The notes: generated by a model from the sequence alone, not told the origin. A DNA stretch of 30,774 nt from Lachnospiraceae bacterium UBA6403 (GCA_002437435.1 DJPV01000080.1:7367-38140), one strand, 5' to 3'; shown: positions 8,201 through 17,051, counted from the stretch's first letter. Program-made: numbers and translations.

Positions 8201-10489
8201 CCAATCATTTAATTCCTTTGCTGCTACAACTATTGCTTTCCTCATTGCGTCTTCATCCGCAACTGCAGTTAATTCCTTTGCCAAGGTTGCCGCTCTCTGA
8301 CGGCTATCAGAAAACAACAATACTTTCCTTCCTGCGTTAGGAGTCAACTCCAATTGCTTTTTATCTGTTATCACTGGTGGCTGAATCATTAATTGTTCTG
8401 AAACCAGATGGAAGAATGGTTCATTACCTTTTGTGGCAAAATCAGTTACATGCAAATGCATTTTCTTACACTTTGGGCAGGAGCTGAACGTAAATACAAA
8501 TTTATTATCCTTTGGACACTTTGTACTATATGCAACATGTAAGTATCCAGGTCTTCCTGCCGAACTGTCATCAAGCTCTAGTCTTCCTGAAAACGAATTT
8601 AACCATCCTGTTTTCACATTATCTTTTCTACCATATGTTACATTGCTGGGAATAACATAAAAATGAATCTCCTTAAAGTTGTCTTCATAATTGATTCCCT
8701 TTTTATTCCAAATAAACTTCGCTGATGGCTCATTTTCGTCAAAATAGCCTTTTAAAAAAATGGCTCCACAAGACCGGTCATTTAGTAATTCATATACTTT
8801 CCCCCCACACTCGCATATATCTTCATGGTTACCTATATACACTTTACCAATCGACAAATTTGTACTCTTATCCCTTTTGGTACAGCAGGGATTACTACAT
8901 GCATATATGCCTTGAATCCCTCTAAACATCATGTGTAACCTCGACGGAAATAATACTTGTCCCTCCTTATTCTTTGCCATCGGAGCTATAGCAAGCAGCA
9001 CACTTGTTGCCTTTTGAGAAATGTCTTTTTCACAATCAGGAAAAACCTTTTCTGAAAGTGCCTCAAACGAACATGCCTTTCCCCGGCAACACTCCATAAT
9101 AATCAGCAACTGTTCTATTTGAGGAAGTTTTTCATACAGATAGTTTTCTATGTTCTGTTCTTTAGAAAAATCACATTTATCAGTATTCATTCCTAATATA
9201 TCGCACACTTCTTTTATAGCTTCATATTTTTTTTCGCCATGAAGCAGGTCAATATTAAATTTCGAAAGCACATATGGATCAACTGATATCAAATTTCTAT
9301 GTACGAGTTTCTCACGCTCTCCTACGATAATATCTATTTTCTTATCCTCATCCTTGTCAATCGCTGTCAAATCACATACAAACTCTTGAATCTTATCATT
9401 TGCATTCTGTGGAATACTTGCACTCGTAAGAATGAATTGGATTTTATCCCTTGAAACTCCTAATTTATTGATAAAGCGCCTGATCAATAATGCTACTTCG
9501 CCTCCTGCTGCGCCTCTATACATATGTGCTTCATCAATAATAAACAAAAGTTTGTTATCTGTGCTTTCGCTCAACCAGATCTTTGTGTCATTCCAAATAT
9601 TCTGTTCTTCAGTACGCATCAACATATATTCAAGCATAGAATAGTTTGTTATCAGAATATCAGGAGTAATCTGTTGCATTTCAAATCGAGTAATCAACTC
9701 TGCATCACGATAGTCAGTATCATGTTTTCCTTTTAATAAGCCATCAATAAATTGCTCAATATTATACTTTGCCGGAAACTTTCCCATAGCCTTTAATTGC
9801 ATTATCGTTTGTTCATCACGATCAATTAAATTTTTCTTTAATGTGTCAGCCAGCTCTGTATCCTGATTTCTTTTTGCTTCTCCTGCATATGGAGTTCTTC
9901 CTGTATACATACCAAATTGTGGTCTTCTCTTTTGTCCTGTATAATCATGAAACATCTCATAAAATTTTTCTGATCCAATCATCCTTCTCAGACGACCTAT
10001 TTGATCTGATACCAACGCATTCATTGGATAAAGCATCATTGCTCTCACGCCACGCTGTCTCCAAGACACACTTTGATTCTTAGCCTCATTTATTAACTTT
10101 GTAACCATCGGCCACATAAAACATTCCGTTTTACCGGAACCTGTTCCCGTCGCAACAAAAAGGTTATTACCACTATAAAACGATTCAATCGCCTGAATCT
10201 GATGACAATATGGATTTCTATATACCCCCAATTTATCCTCGATCATTCGTGCCAATATTTCTTTAATATCATCTGGGATTTTATCGCTTTCATTAATACC
10301 GTTTTCAATTGTCTTGTACGCTGGATTTGCCTCAATATATGGCTCCTTCCATAACACCCCTTGCTCCTCAAGCTCTTTTTTACACAGATCCCTCAATTCA
10401 TCATTTTTCCCAAAATATGCAGTCTCTATATACTCAATAAGGCGATGTTTTAAAGCTTCATGTGTATTTCCAATACTATATTCATCCAT
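5231..10489 (-). CDS. druE: Giant DEAH helicase fused to DUF1998/MZB domain (DruE-like)
   Basis: This 1752-residue superfamily 2 helicase is the core of the island. Visible motifs are Walker A at 112-121 (V-A-T-G-T-G-S-G-K-T), DEAH at 319-322, S-A-S at 356-358, T-T-T-M-E-V-G-I-D-I-G near 1096 and Q-R-A-G-R-A-G-R-R-G near 1125. Cysteine pairs near 531, 993-1010, 1372-1390 and 1474 look like zinc ribbons inserted in or after the helicase. The C-terminus carries the DUF1998/MZB cysteine cluster (about 1622-1632, C-x3-C-x3-C-x2-C) seen in MrfA/YprA and DrmB. The size and the helicase-DUF1998 fusion match DruE, the signature protein of Druantia anti-phage systems. Upstream genes end 3 bases before its ATG, which has a GGGAGAG site. 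DISARM-type DrmAB or a large MrfA homologue are alternatives. Confidence 0.85.
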   Translation of the reverse strand: MDEYSIGNTHEALKHRLIEYIETAYFGKNDELRDLCKKELEEQGVLWKEPYIEANPAYKTIENGINESDKIPDDIKEILARMIEDKLGVYRNPYCHQIQAIESFYSGNNLFVATGTGSGKTECFMWPMVTKLINEAKNQSVSWRQRGVRAMMLYPMNALVSDQIGRLRRMIGSEKFYEMFHDYTGQKRRPQFGMYTGRTPYAGEAKRNQDTELADTLKKNLIDRDEQTIMQLKAMGKFPAKYNIEQFIDGLLKGKHDTDYRDAELITRFEMQQITPDILITNYSMLEYMLMRTEEQNIWNDTKIWLSESTDNKLLFIIDEAHMYRGAAGGEVALLIRRFINKLGVSRDKIQFILTSASIPQNANDKIQEFVCDLTAIDKDEDKKIDIIVGEREKLVHRNLISVDPYVLSKFNIDLLHGEKKYEAIKEVCDILGMNTDKCDFSKEQNIENYLYEKLPQIEQLLIIMECCRGKACSFEALSEKVFPDCEKDISQKATSVLLAIAPMAKNKEGQVLFPSRLHMMFRGIQGIYACSNPCCTKRDKSTNLSIGKVYIGNHEDICECGGKVYELLNDRSCGAIFLKGYFDENEPSAKFIWNKKGINYEDNFKEIHFYVIPSNVTYGRKDNVKTGWLNSFSGRLELDDSSAGRPGYLHVAYSTKCPKDNKFVFTFSSCPKCKKMHLHVTDFATKGNEPFFHLVSEQLMIQPPVITDKKQLELTPNAGRKVLLFSDSRQRAATLAKELTAVADEDAMRKAIVVAAKELNDWNKATDRDDSMDLLYVSFLKVALEHNLRFFYGSGEKDLHEHLQEMKDTIEKISRRGRRKFDYEDLKKQKFATVPELYSKNLLKIICSNFRSFSDLGLCWIEPCKTDVLYDALDDLEDVGVKIDEDFFVSFFAAWSAEVLTDTYAYDYDIVRNVRKGITNIGRFGLAPDGKLPTRYEKLFEENNIDKKKQAHIYKALLKFTQKGKDDNENYYLNPSLISLKFDASHAWYKCPNCGRVFPFTLWSKCVWCCEGKPIQMKDSEFEGLEFWRQPILDAVAGKKDALMTRINTEEHTAQLSHKDQRIDMWSTTEEYELRFQNVYIDDNGPVDVLSCTTTMEVGIDIGSLTAVGLRNIPPMRENYQQRAGRAGRRGSAISTIVTYTDNGPHDSYYFNNPEKIIAGDPRYPSIDMHNQKLIYRHMNVVYLSDYLEKYCKAANTIGIIDFINNYYNEFCAYIKNKVFSKERLDGLIPSLMQNNLKEQKTELLLALQHLKDKVDEFNEDYYDSNDNEKKLLDVMLEEGIFPTYSFPRNVVGFSIENANGSKIEQEPDRALDMAISEYAPGRLIVVNKKTYKSGGIYNFHSKFKEEDREHPARKYFDSNEYSRMISYCENRSCNWVGDLISGNICPFCKHDSIKVQRLVKPWGFAPVGGTSIREAQAEAEMSYAELPSYASPIKDEEMLQSIEYPLIRYGRLVDQPLTILNQGPESKGFTMCTECGAAVPGDDIATLQKISQPYRHPHIKTKCTHTPDNVINAFLGHRFMTDMVLIEITLDNNVINTDYDAMWINSAAQTLTEAMVLAAGQLLDVEFSDLKGGYRLRNDTDKVFVDIFLFDSLSSGAGYSSMLAGRLHDLLDQTELVLKCKNNCSTACHDCLKHFWNQRVQDILDRHAAKQLLDWAKKEKMADIIPYDRQCNLIKGIKENALVDAKFNIVFENSRIYAVNKDGNKREIYVYPAMWRKNNAMIPTGCIAISDKQLINSMPTAYSAIRVGVM

Positions 10490-10492
10490 ATC

Positions 10493-11512
10493 TTATACTC
10501 TCTCCCTTATTTCAATTCCCAAATCTTTATTCAAATATGCCCTTATTAAATCCCATACCTCACATGGCACCACATATCGTACTTTGTCATTATATCTTGT
10601 CATCGGCCAAGCATATGTATCCAATATTATTTCTTCTCTCAACGGTAATCCACAAAACAATCTCAGTAATATTACTGATGATTTATATTCAACCTCTGCC
10701 TGTATCTGCGTTCCATATAAAAATCTTAACCCCAGCAAAATTCGTCTCTCTTCTTTATAGTCTTGCAATATACCATCAATTGCCTTCCCATACCATTGTC
10801 CATTCATATATTTTAAAATCCAATATTCGTGACTCCCGTTAATTACGGTTATTCTCCCCAAATGTCTGTTCAAATCCTTGTTAGGCCTATCAATCCATGA
10901 ATCAGATGGAATTCTTCTACCTCTTATATCAAAAAATTCAAATTTGCTTATATCATCACATGAAGGTAAATCGTTCCTTTCATATACCCACTCTATAAAT
11001 TCTCCTATGTCATAGTGGTTGCACTCAATGCTTTCTTTATCTTCCTTACTATCAGTCGTTATTCTGGTTATTCCAACCATACTTACGCTTACTCTTTCCT
11101 TAAGGAATCCATAAATTCTCGAGTATTCAGGTGTACAGCTAACTGTCGAATAATGAGGTACTGTTATATGTCTACGCTCGCCTACTTCAACAAGTTCACC
11201 TGCGCAAATCATTTTCTCTCTGATACTACGAACAGAATTTGTAATGGACTTATCAACTTGCTCTTCATCTATAAACCACTTTAAGCATTCCGGTTCACAC
11301 TCCAAAAATCCCTTCAGTACCTCTGAACATCTGCTTAATAAATATTGTTTGCTTTTTGAATTATTATTTTCCCCATATTTATCTTGGGTTGAAATACGCA
11401 TCCACTCACAAATAGCCGAATATATCAATCGAGCCTTATAGCAATATGAAGATTCACCTGGATATTTCATTATTTTCATATCATTTGACATGACTCTTAT
11501 CAATTCATTCAT
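10493..11512 (-). CDS. Unknown protein encoded next to the DruE-like helicase (339 aa)
   Basis: No recognisable domain. The N-terminal third is helical (Y-C-Y-K-A-R-L-I-Y-S-A-I-C-E-W). A central part alternates strands and helices with R-G-R-R-I-P-S-D-S-W. The C-terminal part contains a W-x3-R-Y-N-D stretch and ends in charged residues. The ATG at 11512 follows the stop of the coiled-coil gene by one base, and the stop lies 3 bases before the helicase start, so it is co-translated with both. The place directly before druE is where the named Druantia type II partners DruF and DruG would be expected, so it is a candidate for one of them. That is context, not similarity I can show. Confidence 0.7.
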   Translation of the reverse strand: MNELIRVMSNDMKIMKYPGESSYCYKARLIYSAICEWMRISTQDKYGENNNSKSKQYLLSRCSEVLKGFLECEPECLKWFIDEEQVDKSITNSVRSIREKMICAGELVEVGERRHITVPHYSTVSCTPEYSRIYGFLKERVSVSMVGITRITTDSKEDKESIECNHYDIGEFIEWVYERNDLPSCDDISKFEFFDIRGRRIPSDSWIDRPNKDLNRHLGRITVINGSHEYWILKYMNGQWYGKAIDGILQDYKEERRILLGLRFLYGTQIQAEVEYKSSVILLRLFCGLPLREEIILDTYAWPMTRYNDKVRYVVPCEVWDLIRAYLNKDLGIEIRERV

Positions 11513-11513
11513 T

Positions 11514-13466
11514 CTATCTCTTTATCCCTGCTTTAACTAACATACTTTCTACATCCTGATCTGAATCTAATTTACAGCATTTCAAAATTGAAGTACTCAT
11601 AACTTCACCCATCTGTTCTGATTGAATTATCATATAATATACGTATAATATCTTTGAAAAATCAATTGATAACTTTTTGTTAATAATACGCTTAGAGACA
11701 AGTTTTCTAAATACTCTATCATAATATGTTTTGCACTTTGACAGATCTATTTCATCTATTAACAAGTTAGTATTATTTTCAGCCGTTACTAATTTTTCCG
11801 AAGACTCATATGTATAATACCTTTCAGCATCCACAACTATCGCATAATTATAAATTGTTTTAGGAAATAATCCTAAATTGTCTATGTCTGATATAGTAAA
11901 AATCAAACATCTATCTTTACATTCAGAGCATATTGCAGTAAAAAGTTCCTCGTCATACTTATTTAATACTCCCTCAATCAGAATAGTTTTGTTGTTTTGG
12001 GTATTTATCTTATTTATTATCTCCGCCATATTCGCAGAAACTGCATCATGTATCCTTATACAATATGGCAAATCCGCTCCGGTTACTGAAGATATACATT
12101 TAGCTAATATAAGTGCTATGCTTTTATCCATAATAAATGCCTTCTGACACAATAAAGCAGCGACACATGTAGCAGAGATTTCTATCGCATTCTCAAAATA
12201 AAGTTCTATATTAGATCGTAAATCATTTTCAAAGTCATCTATGGTTTCCGCCGGTTCACATTCTATGTTTTCGCTTATGTCAATTAACTCTTTGCATTCA
12301 TAAATATCTTCTATTGACTGGGTTCTCACGTTTCCAGTAACACTTTGACTACCAGTGCCCCCCAAAAGCTGAAATCTCTTAATTAACGCATCATCCAGTT
12401 TCTGTTCATAAACTCTCTGTTCAATATTTTCATAATACTCTTTTTCTATATTCTTATAGTGATTTAAATCTTCCTGTACCTGGGTCAACTCTTGGTATAG
12501 TGAATCATTATTATCCTGTAGCATGTTTTTCTGGTTTTCCAATGCCGCAATTTCATTACTCAGCCGCTGCTGTTCATCACTATTTTTTATACGAATTTTT
12601 TCCAGTTCCTCAGCAAGTTGTTTTACTTTTGCATTATTTTCTTCTTGAATCTTTTTATTAATCTCAACTATTTTTTCTCGATATATCCGGGATAATTCTT
12701 GTTCTTGTTCTTTACATTTCCTTTCATACTCTTTTGCAGCTTCGCTATCCCATTTTGCAAGAATTTTTTTATGCTCACTCTCTTCTTTTTGCTTATAATC
12801 TATTATCTGCTGATTAAGCTTATCAACTGTACTTTTTAATTCAGCATTTTCTTTACTCAGTTTTTTCTTTTCTTTGATAATACGATCTTTTTCCTGCTCT
12901 TGCTGAGCAAGTATTTCTTTTTCTTGTTTTTTTAGTAATCGATCTGTTTCCTTCTTATATTCGTTCTGAATCTCTTTCTGTTCAATTATCCTAGAAATAT
13001 CTCTATCTAAAGCTGCCATCTCATCTTCACTTAAAGACAATCCCTGCAATTTCAAAAAAACTATGTACAATTCAAAAGGCATACCTTCAAGAGAATTATC
13101 GCTTACTTCTTTGTACAAATGAATCAGCTTTTCTTCATCATCTTGAGCTATTTGAGAAATATCTATATCATCACAAGCCGAACATGCAGTTTCAAATATT
13201 GTTTTTAAGCCGTTTAATACATAACTTAATGCAGAACAGTATCTCTCATCGCCTTTTAAATATAAATCACGAGCCATTTTGGGCAACATACTCTTTACTA
13301 ATGATGATTTTTTGTCTAACCGTCCAAGTCTTTTCACGTACTTTTCATACCGTTTCGGATCATCCTTCATAGGTTCCAAAAGTATTTCCATATCTGCATA
13401 TTTGCAAGCAATTAACAGTTCCTTTTCACTGAGTAATTCCAGTAAATCAGACTTATATAATTTCAT
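11514..13466 (-). CDS. Coiled-coil protein with degenerate P-loop-like C-terminal domain
   Basis: The 650-residue protein has three parts. Residues 1-160 are helical and contain a possible cysteine pair (C95, C98). Residues about 160-365 form a long Glu/Lys/Gln coiled coil of SMC type. Residues about 420-560 read like an ATPase core without its catalytic loop: a helix A-F-I-M-D-K-S-I-A-L-I-L-A-K, a Walker-B-like strand T-I-L-I-E-G-V-L-N at 494-502 and a sensor-like strand L-I-F-T-I-S-D at 521-527, but no GxxxxGK. The start has GGAGGGG upstream and overlaps the preceding gene by 14 bases. A structural or tethering subunit of the helicase complex is the likeliest role. It is a candidate for DruF or DruG by position. 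Confidence 0.72.
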   Translation of the reverse strand: MKLYKSDLLELLSEKELLIACKYADMEILLEPMKDDPKRYEKYVKRLGRLDKKSSLVKSMLPKMARDLYLKGDERYCSALSYVLNGLKTIFETACSACDDIDISQIAQDDEEKLIHLYKEVSDNSLEGMPFELYIVFLKLQGLSLSEDEMAALDRDISRIIEQKEIQNEYKKETDRLLKKQEKEILAQQEQEKDRIIKEKKKLSKENAELKSTVDKLNQQIIDYKQKEESEHKKILAKWDSEAAKEYERKCKEQEQELSRIYREKIVEINKKIQEENNAKVKQLAEELEKIRIKNSDEQQRLSNEIAALENQKNMLQDNNDSLYQELTQVQEDLNHYKNIEKEYYENIEQRVYEQKLDDALIKRFQLLGGTGSQSVTGNVRTQSIEDIYECKELIDISENIECEPAETIDDFENDLRSNIELYFENAIEISATCVAALLCQKAFIMDKSIALILAKCISSVTGADLPYCIRIHDAVSANMAEIINKINTQNNKTILIEGVLNKYDEELFTAICSECKDRCLIFTISDIDNLGLFPKTIYNYAIVVDAERYYTYESSEKLVTAENNTNLLIDEIDLSKCKTYYDRVFRKLVSKRIINKKLSIDFSKILYVYYMIIQSEQMGEVMSTSILKCCKLDSDQDVESMLVKAGIKR

Positions 13467-15024
13467 TTAACATCCCCTCCAATATCTGAATTAATGGCGT
13501 CGAAATCTTATTCTGCCTTATACATTTAAACATATACTCCCTTACTCTTTTGTTTCTCCATTCCGTGTATAATAATTTAACTCTCAAATCCATAGGTATA
13601 AATGACTTAACTGCATTACCAAATAATACTATATATTTTAATAAGCTTTCTTCATCACACCCGACATTTGCTCTATTTTCTTTTTTTATTTTTATTATCG
13701 TATTTAATGACTTACAAGACAAAACATAGATAGTTTGTCCATGCTTGAAGCAACTAGTATCAACCTCTAATTCTTTGTTCTTGATCTTCTGTATTTTTCC
13801 GTCAGGCTCGACTATTAACATAGTTTTATTTTCAATGCCCACAATTTTGTCGGGAACCGAATCAAGTTCAACCATCTTATGATCTATCTTCAGAAGTTTA
13901 GAATTATATTCAAGCTCCATCAATATAGCCTCTGACTTCAACTCATGCGCAACTTGCCGGAATCTCGTTCCACTTGAAACATACTTTCTATCAACATTTA
14001 TCAAAATATCATTTGAATCCATATTTACTGCAAGTAATTTATTATTGTATTTAATTTCTTGCGGAATAGACAGGACTCCATTATAAATATATGTTTTGGG
14101 CTCATCATTACCTGACATCACGCAACCATATACTTTTGTATTTGCCCCATCTACAAGGTACTCATCTTCCTGCTTAACCAAAGGAGGCCAAATCGGTATA
14201 TATTTAGGTTCTTTTTCCAGCAGATACAGTTGCAAATACTCTCTTAAATAAAAGGCAAGATATTCAAAAGCTCTATCTGATATATCAGACGAAAGAATCA
14301 CCTTATATATATACCACTTTTCATTTTTTAGCTGTAATATACCTATTCTGTTCCCTTTTAAACCTGAAATCTTAGGTATAGTGTCATCTTTTTTTACCCA
14401 GTAATACTCTATATCCGTGGAGATATTATCGCCATGATGAATCTTTCTCCCTCCCTGTTCCGAAACAGTGAAAAAAGCTCCATGATAAGAGAATCCATCT
14501 GCATAATCTGACCAATGCTTCATAATACGTGTAGCCTTATCTACAGGCGAATACGATAAATGATATCTTTTTTCACATATAGGAATATGATGTATAGGTA
14601 TTAAAACTGTGCTTTCTTCAGAAAAGCGCTCCCTATTTACCAAGTAACTACTTTCTCCATCAATAGATACCTGAAGTTTACTTTTTTCAGCATCCTCCAT
14701 CAATGATCTTGGCAACGCCTTAAACCCCAAACTCAATTCAAAAGTTCCCTTAACTGCACCATGCCGCAAGTAAATAGGCAATCCTATCCGCTCATAAATT
14801 GAATCTGTCGGTACTCCATCAACACGCCTATCGCATTCAGCAGACGTATTCTGTCTCTTGTAATGTGCAAAATAATTTGAATACTTACTCCTTCTTAAAT
14901 GAACAGATTCCCCACATTCTGGGCATATAAACCGGTCTCTTGAATAAACGGAGCCCACTATATATTCGTCCGCATTACACTCTTTCTGTTTTCCTCTTCC
15001 ATAGCAATCTAAAGCAGTTTTCAT
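13453..15024 (-). CDS. CoiA-like zinc-finger protein of the defence operon
   Basis: The N-terminus (residues 34-64) carries C34-x2-C37 followed by H-L-R-R-S-K, F-A-H at 52-54 and C64. This is the zinc-finger arrangement seen at the start of CoiA-like competence and DNA-processing proteins. The remaining 450 residues are mainly beta-strand in character and show no PD-(D/E)xK or other nuclease motif, so only the nucleic-acid-binding part of the CoiA type seems present. The ATG at 15024 has AGAGGGG upstream. It lies 25 bases after the restriction enzyme gene and overlaps the coiled-coil gene by 14 bases, linking the restriction-modification pair to the helicase genes. A target-DNA sensor role is inferred. 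Confidence 0.7.
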   Translation of the reverse strand: MKTALDCYGRGKQKECNADEYIVGSVYSRDRFICPECGESVHLRRSKYSNYFAHYKRQNTSAECDRRVDGVPTDSIYERIGLPIYLRHGAVKGTFELSLGFKALPRSLMEDAEKSKLQVSIDGESSYLVNRERFSEESTVLIPIHHIPICEKRYHLSYSPVDKATRIMKHWSDYADGFSYHGAFFTVSEQGGRKIHHGDNISTDIEYYWVKKDDTIPKISGLKGNRIGILQLKNEKWYIYKVILSSDISDRAFEYLAFYLREYLQLYLLEKEPKYIPIWPPLVKQEDEYLVDGANTKVYGCVMSGNDEPKTYIYNGVLSIPQEIKYNNKLLAVNMDSNDILINVDRKYVSSGTRFRQVAHELKSEAILMELEYNSKLLKIDHKMVELDSVPDKIVGIENKTMLIVEPDGKIQKIKNKELEVDTSCFKHGQTIYVLSCKSLNTIIKIKKENRANVGCDEESLLKYIVLFGNAVKSFIPMDLRVKLLYTEWRNKRVREYMFKCIRQNKISTPLIQILEGMLNEII

Positions 15025-15049
15025 TTGTCCCCTCTTTATACCGTTTCTA

Positions 15050-15940
15050 CTACTTATTTATCTTCTTTGCATATGCATACATTCTTTTCAGCAAATTCTC
15101 GTTTTTCAAATCACTCGAAATGTTCAGGCTCTGTTCAAATCCCTGATATGTACTAAACCCTAGCATATATACCGCCATTGCCATTGCCAGTTCCTCATCT
15201 GCAAAATTCAATTTATTTGCGATCGCTCTCAATTCATCCAAAACTGTGTCATGTGGAATTGTAATATCCTTATCTGTAGATACAACCTTTGCGATCGTAT
15301 TTGGAAGTTCCATACACATATCATAAAATGCAGTATCACAACCAGTGACAAGTGCATAGAATTGATCCATACTTACCCTTCTAATCCTTCTATGAGATAC
15401 ACTTGAACCATTAACGGTGGTTGCCCATTTTATATTTTGAGATTTTTTAGCAATCGCTTCTACCAAAAAGCAGGCACAATCGTCATTCTGTAATAACTGG
15501 TTCTGCATTTTGATATACGTTTTTCCGGCTGAAGATGAATTCATCGTATTATGCTTGTTTTTCATTTCAACATAAATTGTTCTAACTCTATCCCCTTCCG
15601 GCAAGGTAATTCCCTCTTCATTGTGATAGATAACATCCCATCCACCTTCTTTTCCATTATCCGGCACACGGCAATCTTTTATATACTGGAATATTCTCTG
15701 ATGAAAGTAACCTATATCATTATTTGCTGATTTATCTCTCTGTCTGAAGATCTCATTTCGAATCAATTCATCCCAGCTATACTGATACACATTTTTATCA
15801 AAAATCATTTTTACTGGATCTACAATATTACTGTTGAATTTTTCAATATCAATTGGCAATAATTTCTTATCATATTGAGCAATTGTAGCTGCAACATGCT
15901 TTGTAAAATCGTCCTCTGAAATAAACCCTAATTTCCACAT
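15050..15940 (-). CDS. Type II restriction endonuclease, Eco47II/Sau96I-like (probable GGNCC)
   Basis: The 296-residue protein matches the Eco47II-type family as I know it: I-S-E-D-D-F then K-F-N-S-N-I-V-D-P-V-K near residues 34-44, E-I-F-R-Q-R-D-K at 63-70, I-G-Y-F-H-Q and the strongly conserved V-E-M-K-N-K-H-N-T-M-N-S-S-S at 124-137. A PD-(D/E)xK active site is plausible as D102 with E125-x-K127. Family members cut GGNCC. It is somewhat longer than the roughly 240-260 residues usual for the family, with extra helices at the C-terminus. It starts two bases after its methyltransferase, so synthesis of the modifying enzyme comes first. GGNCC sites are present in the window (for example 16367-16371 and 7053-7057), so self-protection must depend on methylation. 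Confidence 0.88.
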   Translation of the reverse strand: MWKLGFISEDDFTKHVAATIAQYDKKLLPIDIEKFNSNIVDPVKMIFDKNVYQYSWDELIRNEIFRQRDKSANNDIGYFHQRIFQYIKDCRVPDNGKEGGWDVIYHNEEGITLPEGDRVRTIYVEMKNKHNTMNSSSAGKTYIKMQNQLLQNDDCACFLVEAIAKKSQNIKWATTVNGSSVSHRRIRRVSMDQFYALVTGCDTAFYDMCMELPNTIAKVVSTDKDITIPHDTVLDELRAIANKLNFADEELAMAMAVYMLGFSTYQGFEQSLNISSDLKNENLLKRMYAYAKKINK

Positions 15941-15942
15941 TG

Positions 15943-16977
15943 TTAAATAGCCTCTCTCATTTTTTCTGTCTCACACACCATATCCAATGACTTACTGATC
16001 TCTTTTGCAATTTCATACGCAAGATTTACTGGAACAGCATTGCCTACCTGCTTATACTGTGATGAAATATTTCCACAGAACTCCCAATCGTCAGGGAACG
16101 TCTGACATCTTGCATTCTCTCTTACTGTAAATGGGCGAGCCTCCAACGGATGACATCGCTCAGTTTGTTTTTGTGACGGAGATGTCAAAACAGTGAGTGA
16201 AGGCTCATCTAAGCTCATTCTTCGTAATATACCAGTTCTACCACCTTCCATGTTCCAACAGCTCTTCATATATTCTTTTGCAATTGCCGGATCTATATCT
16301 TTCCAATATCCACCTGGTGGTACTAATTCAAATATTTTTCTCTTTTTCTCACCATATGGAACACCTGGTCCCTCAGGACAATCAAGCAAAATATCTCTAA
16401 GCACCGGTTTATAATCATGCTCTTTAGGAAATGAAAATGTAATAGTATTTTTCAAATCATTCCGGATTCCAATTGTAATAAGTCTTTCTCTTTTTTGTGG
16501 CACACCATAATCCCAGGCATTTAATACCCTTTTATCAATTGTATATCCAGCCTTCTCAAAAATGTTTAACATTGTCTCATATGTCTTGCCACCATCATGG
16601 GTTAATAAGCCTCTCACATTCTCAAACAAGAACATTTTCGGCTGCAATTTTTCCAAGAAAACAGCATAATGATAAAACAAAGTTCCCCGTGCATCTTCCA
16701 AGCCTAATCTTTTGCCCGCATATGAAAACGCCTGACATGGTGCTCCTCCTGAAAGTAAATCAAGTTCGCCCTTCTTGATTCCAAAATAGTTTTCCAAATC
16801 CAGACATGATATATTTGCAATATCATCATGAATTACATTCCAATTAGGTCGATTTTTTTTCAATGTATCTGAAGCATCCTTATCAAATTCTATTAACCCC
16901 AATGCATCAAAACCCGCCTTTTCTACTCCTAATGCCAATCCTCCAGCACCGGCAAATAACTCTATTGTAGTTTTCAT
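15943..16977 (-). CDS. DNA C5-cytosine methyltransferase (probable GGNCC, DruM candidate)
   Basis: The 344-residue enzyme adds a methyl group to C5 of cytosine. All main motifs are present: I (F-A-G-A-G-G at 8-13), IV (G-G-A-P-C-Q at 77-82, catalytic C81), VI (E-N-V at 119-121), VIII (Q-K-R-E-R at 161-165), and IX-X with R-P-F-T-V-R-E-N-A-R then G-N-A-V-P. The stretch Q-K-Q-T-E-R-C-H-P before motif IX is typical of enzymes for GGCC, GGWCC or GGNCC. The ATG at 16977 has AAAGAGG upstream; a longer frame from 17019 lacks support. It pairs with the adjoining Eco47II-like nuclease. Druantia type II systems also include a cytosine methylase (DruM), so this gene may serve both. Confidence 0.92.
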   Translation of the reverse strand: MKTTIELFAGAGGLALGVEKAGFDALGLIEFDKDASDTLKKNRPNWNVIHDDIANISCLDLENYFGIKKGELDLLSGGAPCQAFSYAGKRLGLEDARGTLFYHYAVFLEKLQPKMFLFENVRGLLTHDGGKTYETMLNIFEKAGYTIDKRVLNAWDYGVPQKRERLITIGIRNDLKNTITFSFPKEHDYKPVLRDILLDCPEGPGVPYGEKKRKIFELVPPGGYWKDIDPAIAKEYMKSCWNMEGGRTGILRRMSLDEPSLTVLTSPSQKQTERCHPLEARPFTVRENARCQTFPDDWEFCGNISSQYKQVGNAVPVNLAYEIAKEISKSLDMVCETEKMREAI

Positions 16978-17051
16978 ATATGTACCTCTTTCAAAGTTTT
17001 CATTTATATATATAAACATATCATATTACATGTCCTAAAAAACGTACTCGT

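Noticed and set aside
5231..10489. Reading the helicase as a DISARM DrmA or DrmB protein
   Set aside because: DISARM has helicase and DUF1998 parts in separate genes and a PLD protein (DrmC); here they are one 1752-residue chain and no PLD protein is present, so DruE fits better.
15050..16977. Avoidance of GGNCC sites in the island
   Set aside because: Several GGNCC sites occur in the island and the core part, so no avoidance is visible by eye.
17003..17016. Perfect palindrome TTTATATATATAAA upstream of the methylase gene
   Set aside because: Alternating A/T makes palindromes by chance; no second copy that would suggest an Xre operator was found.
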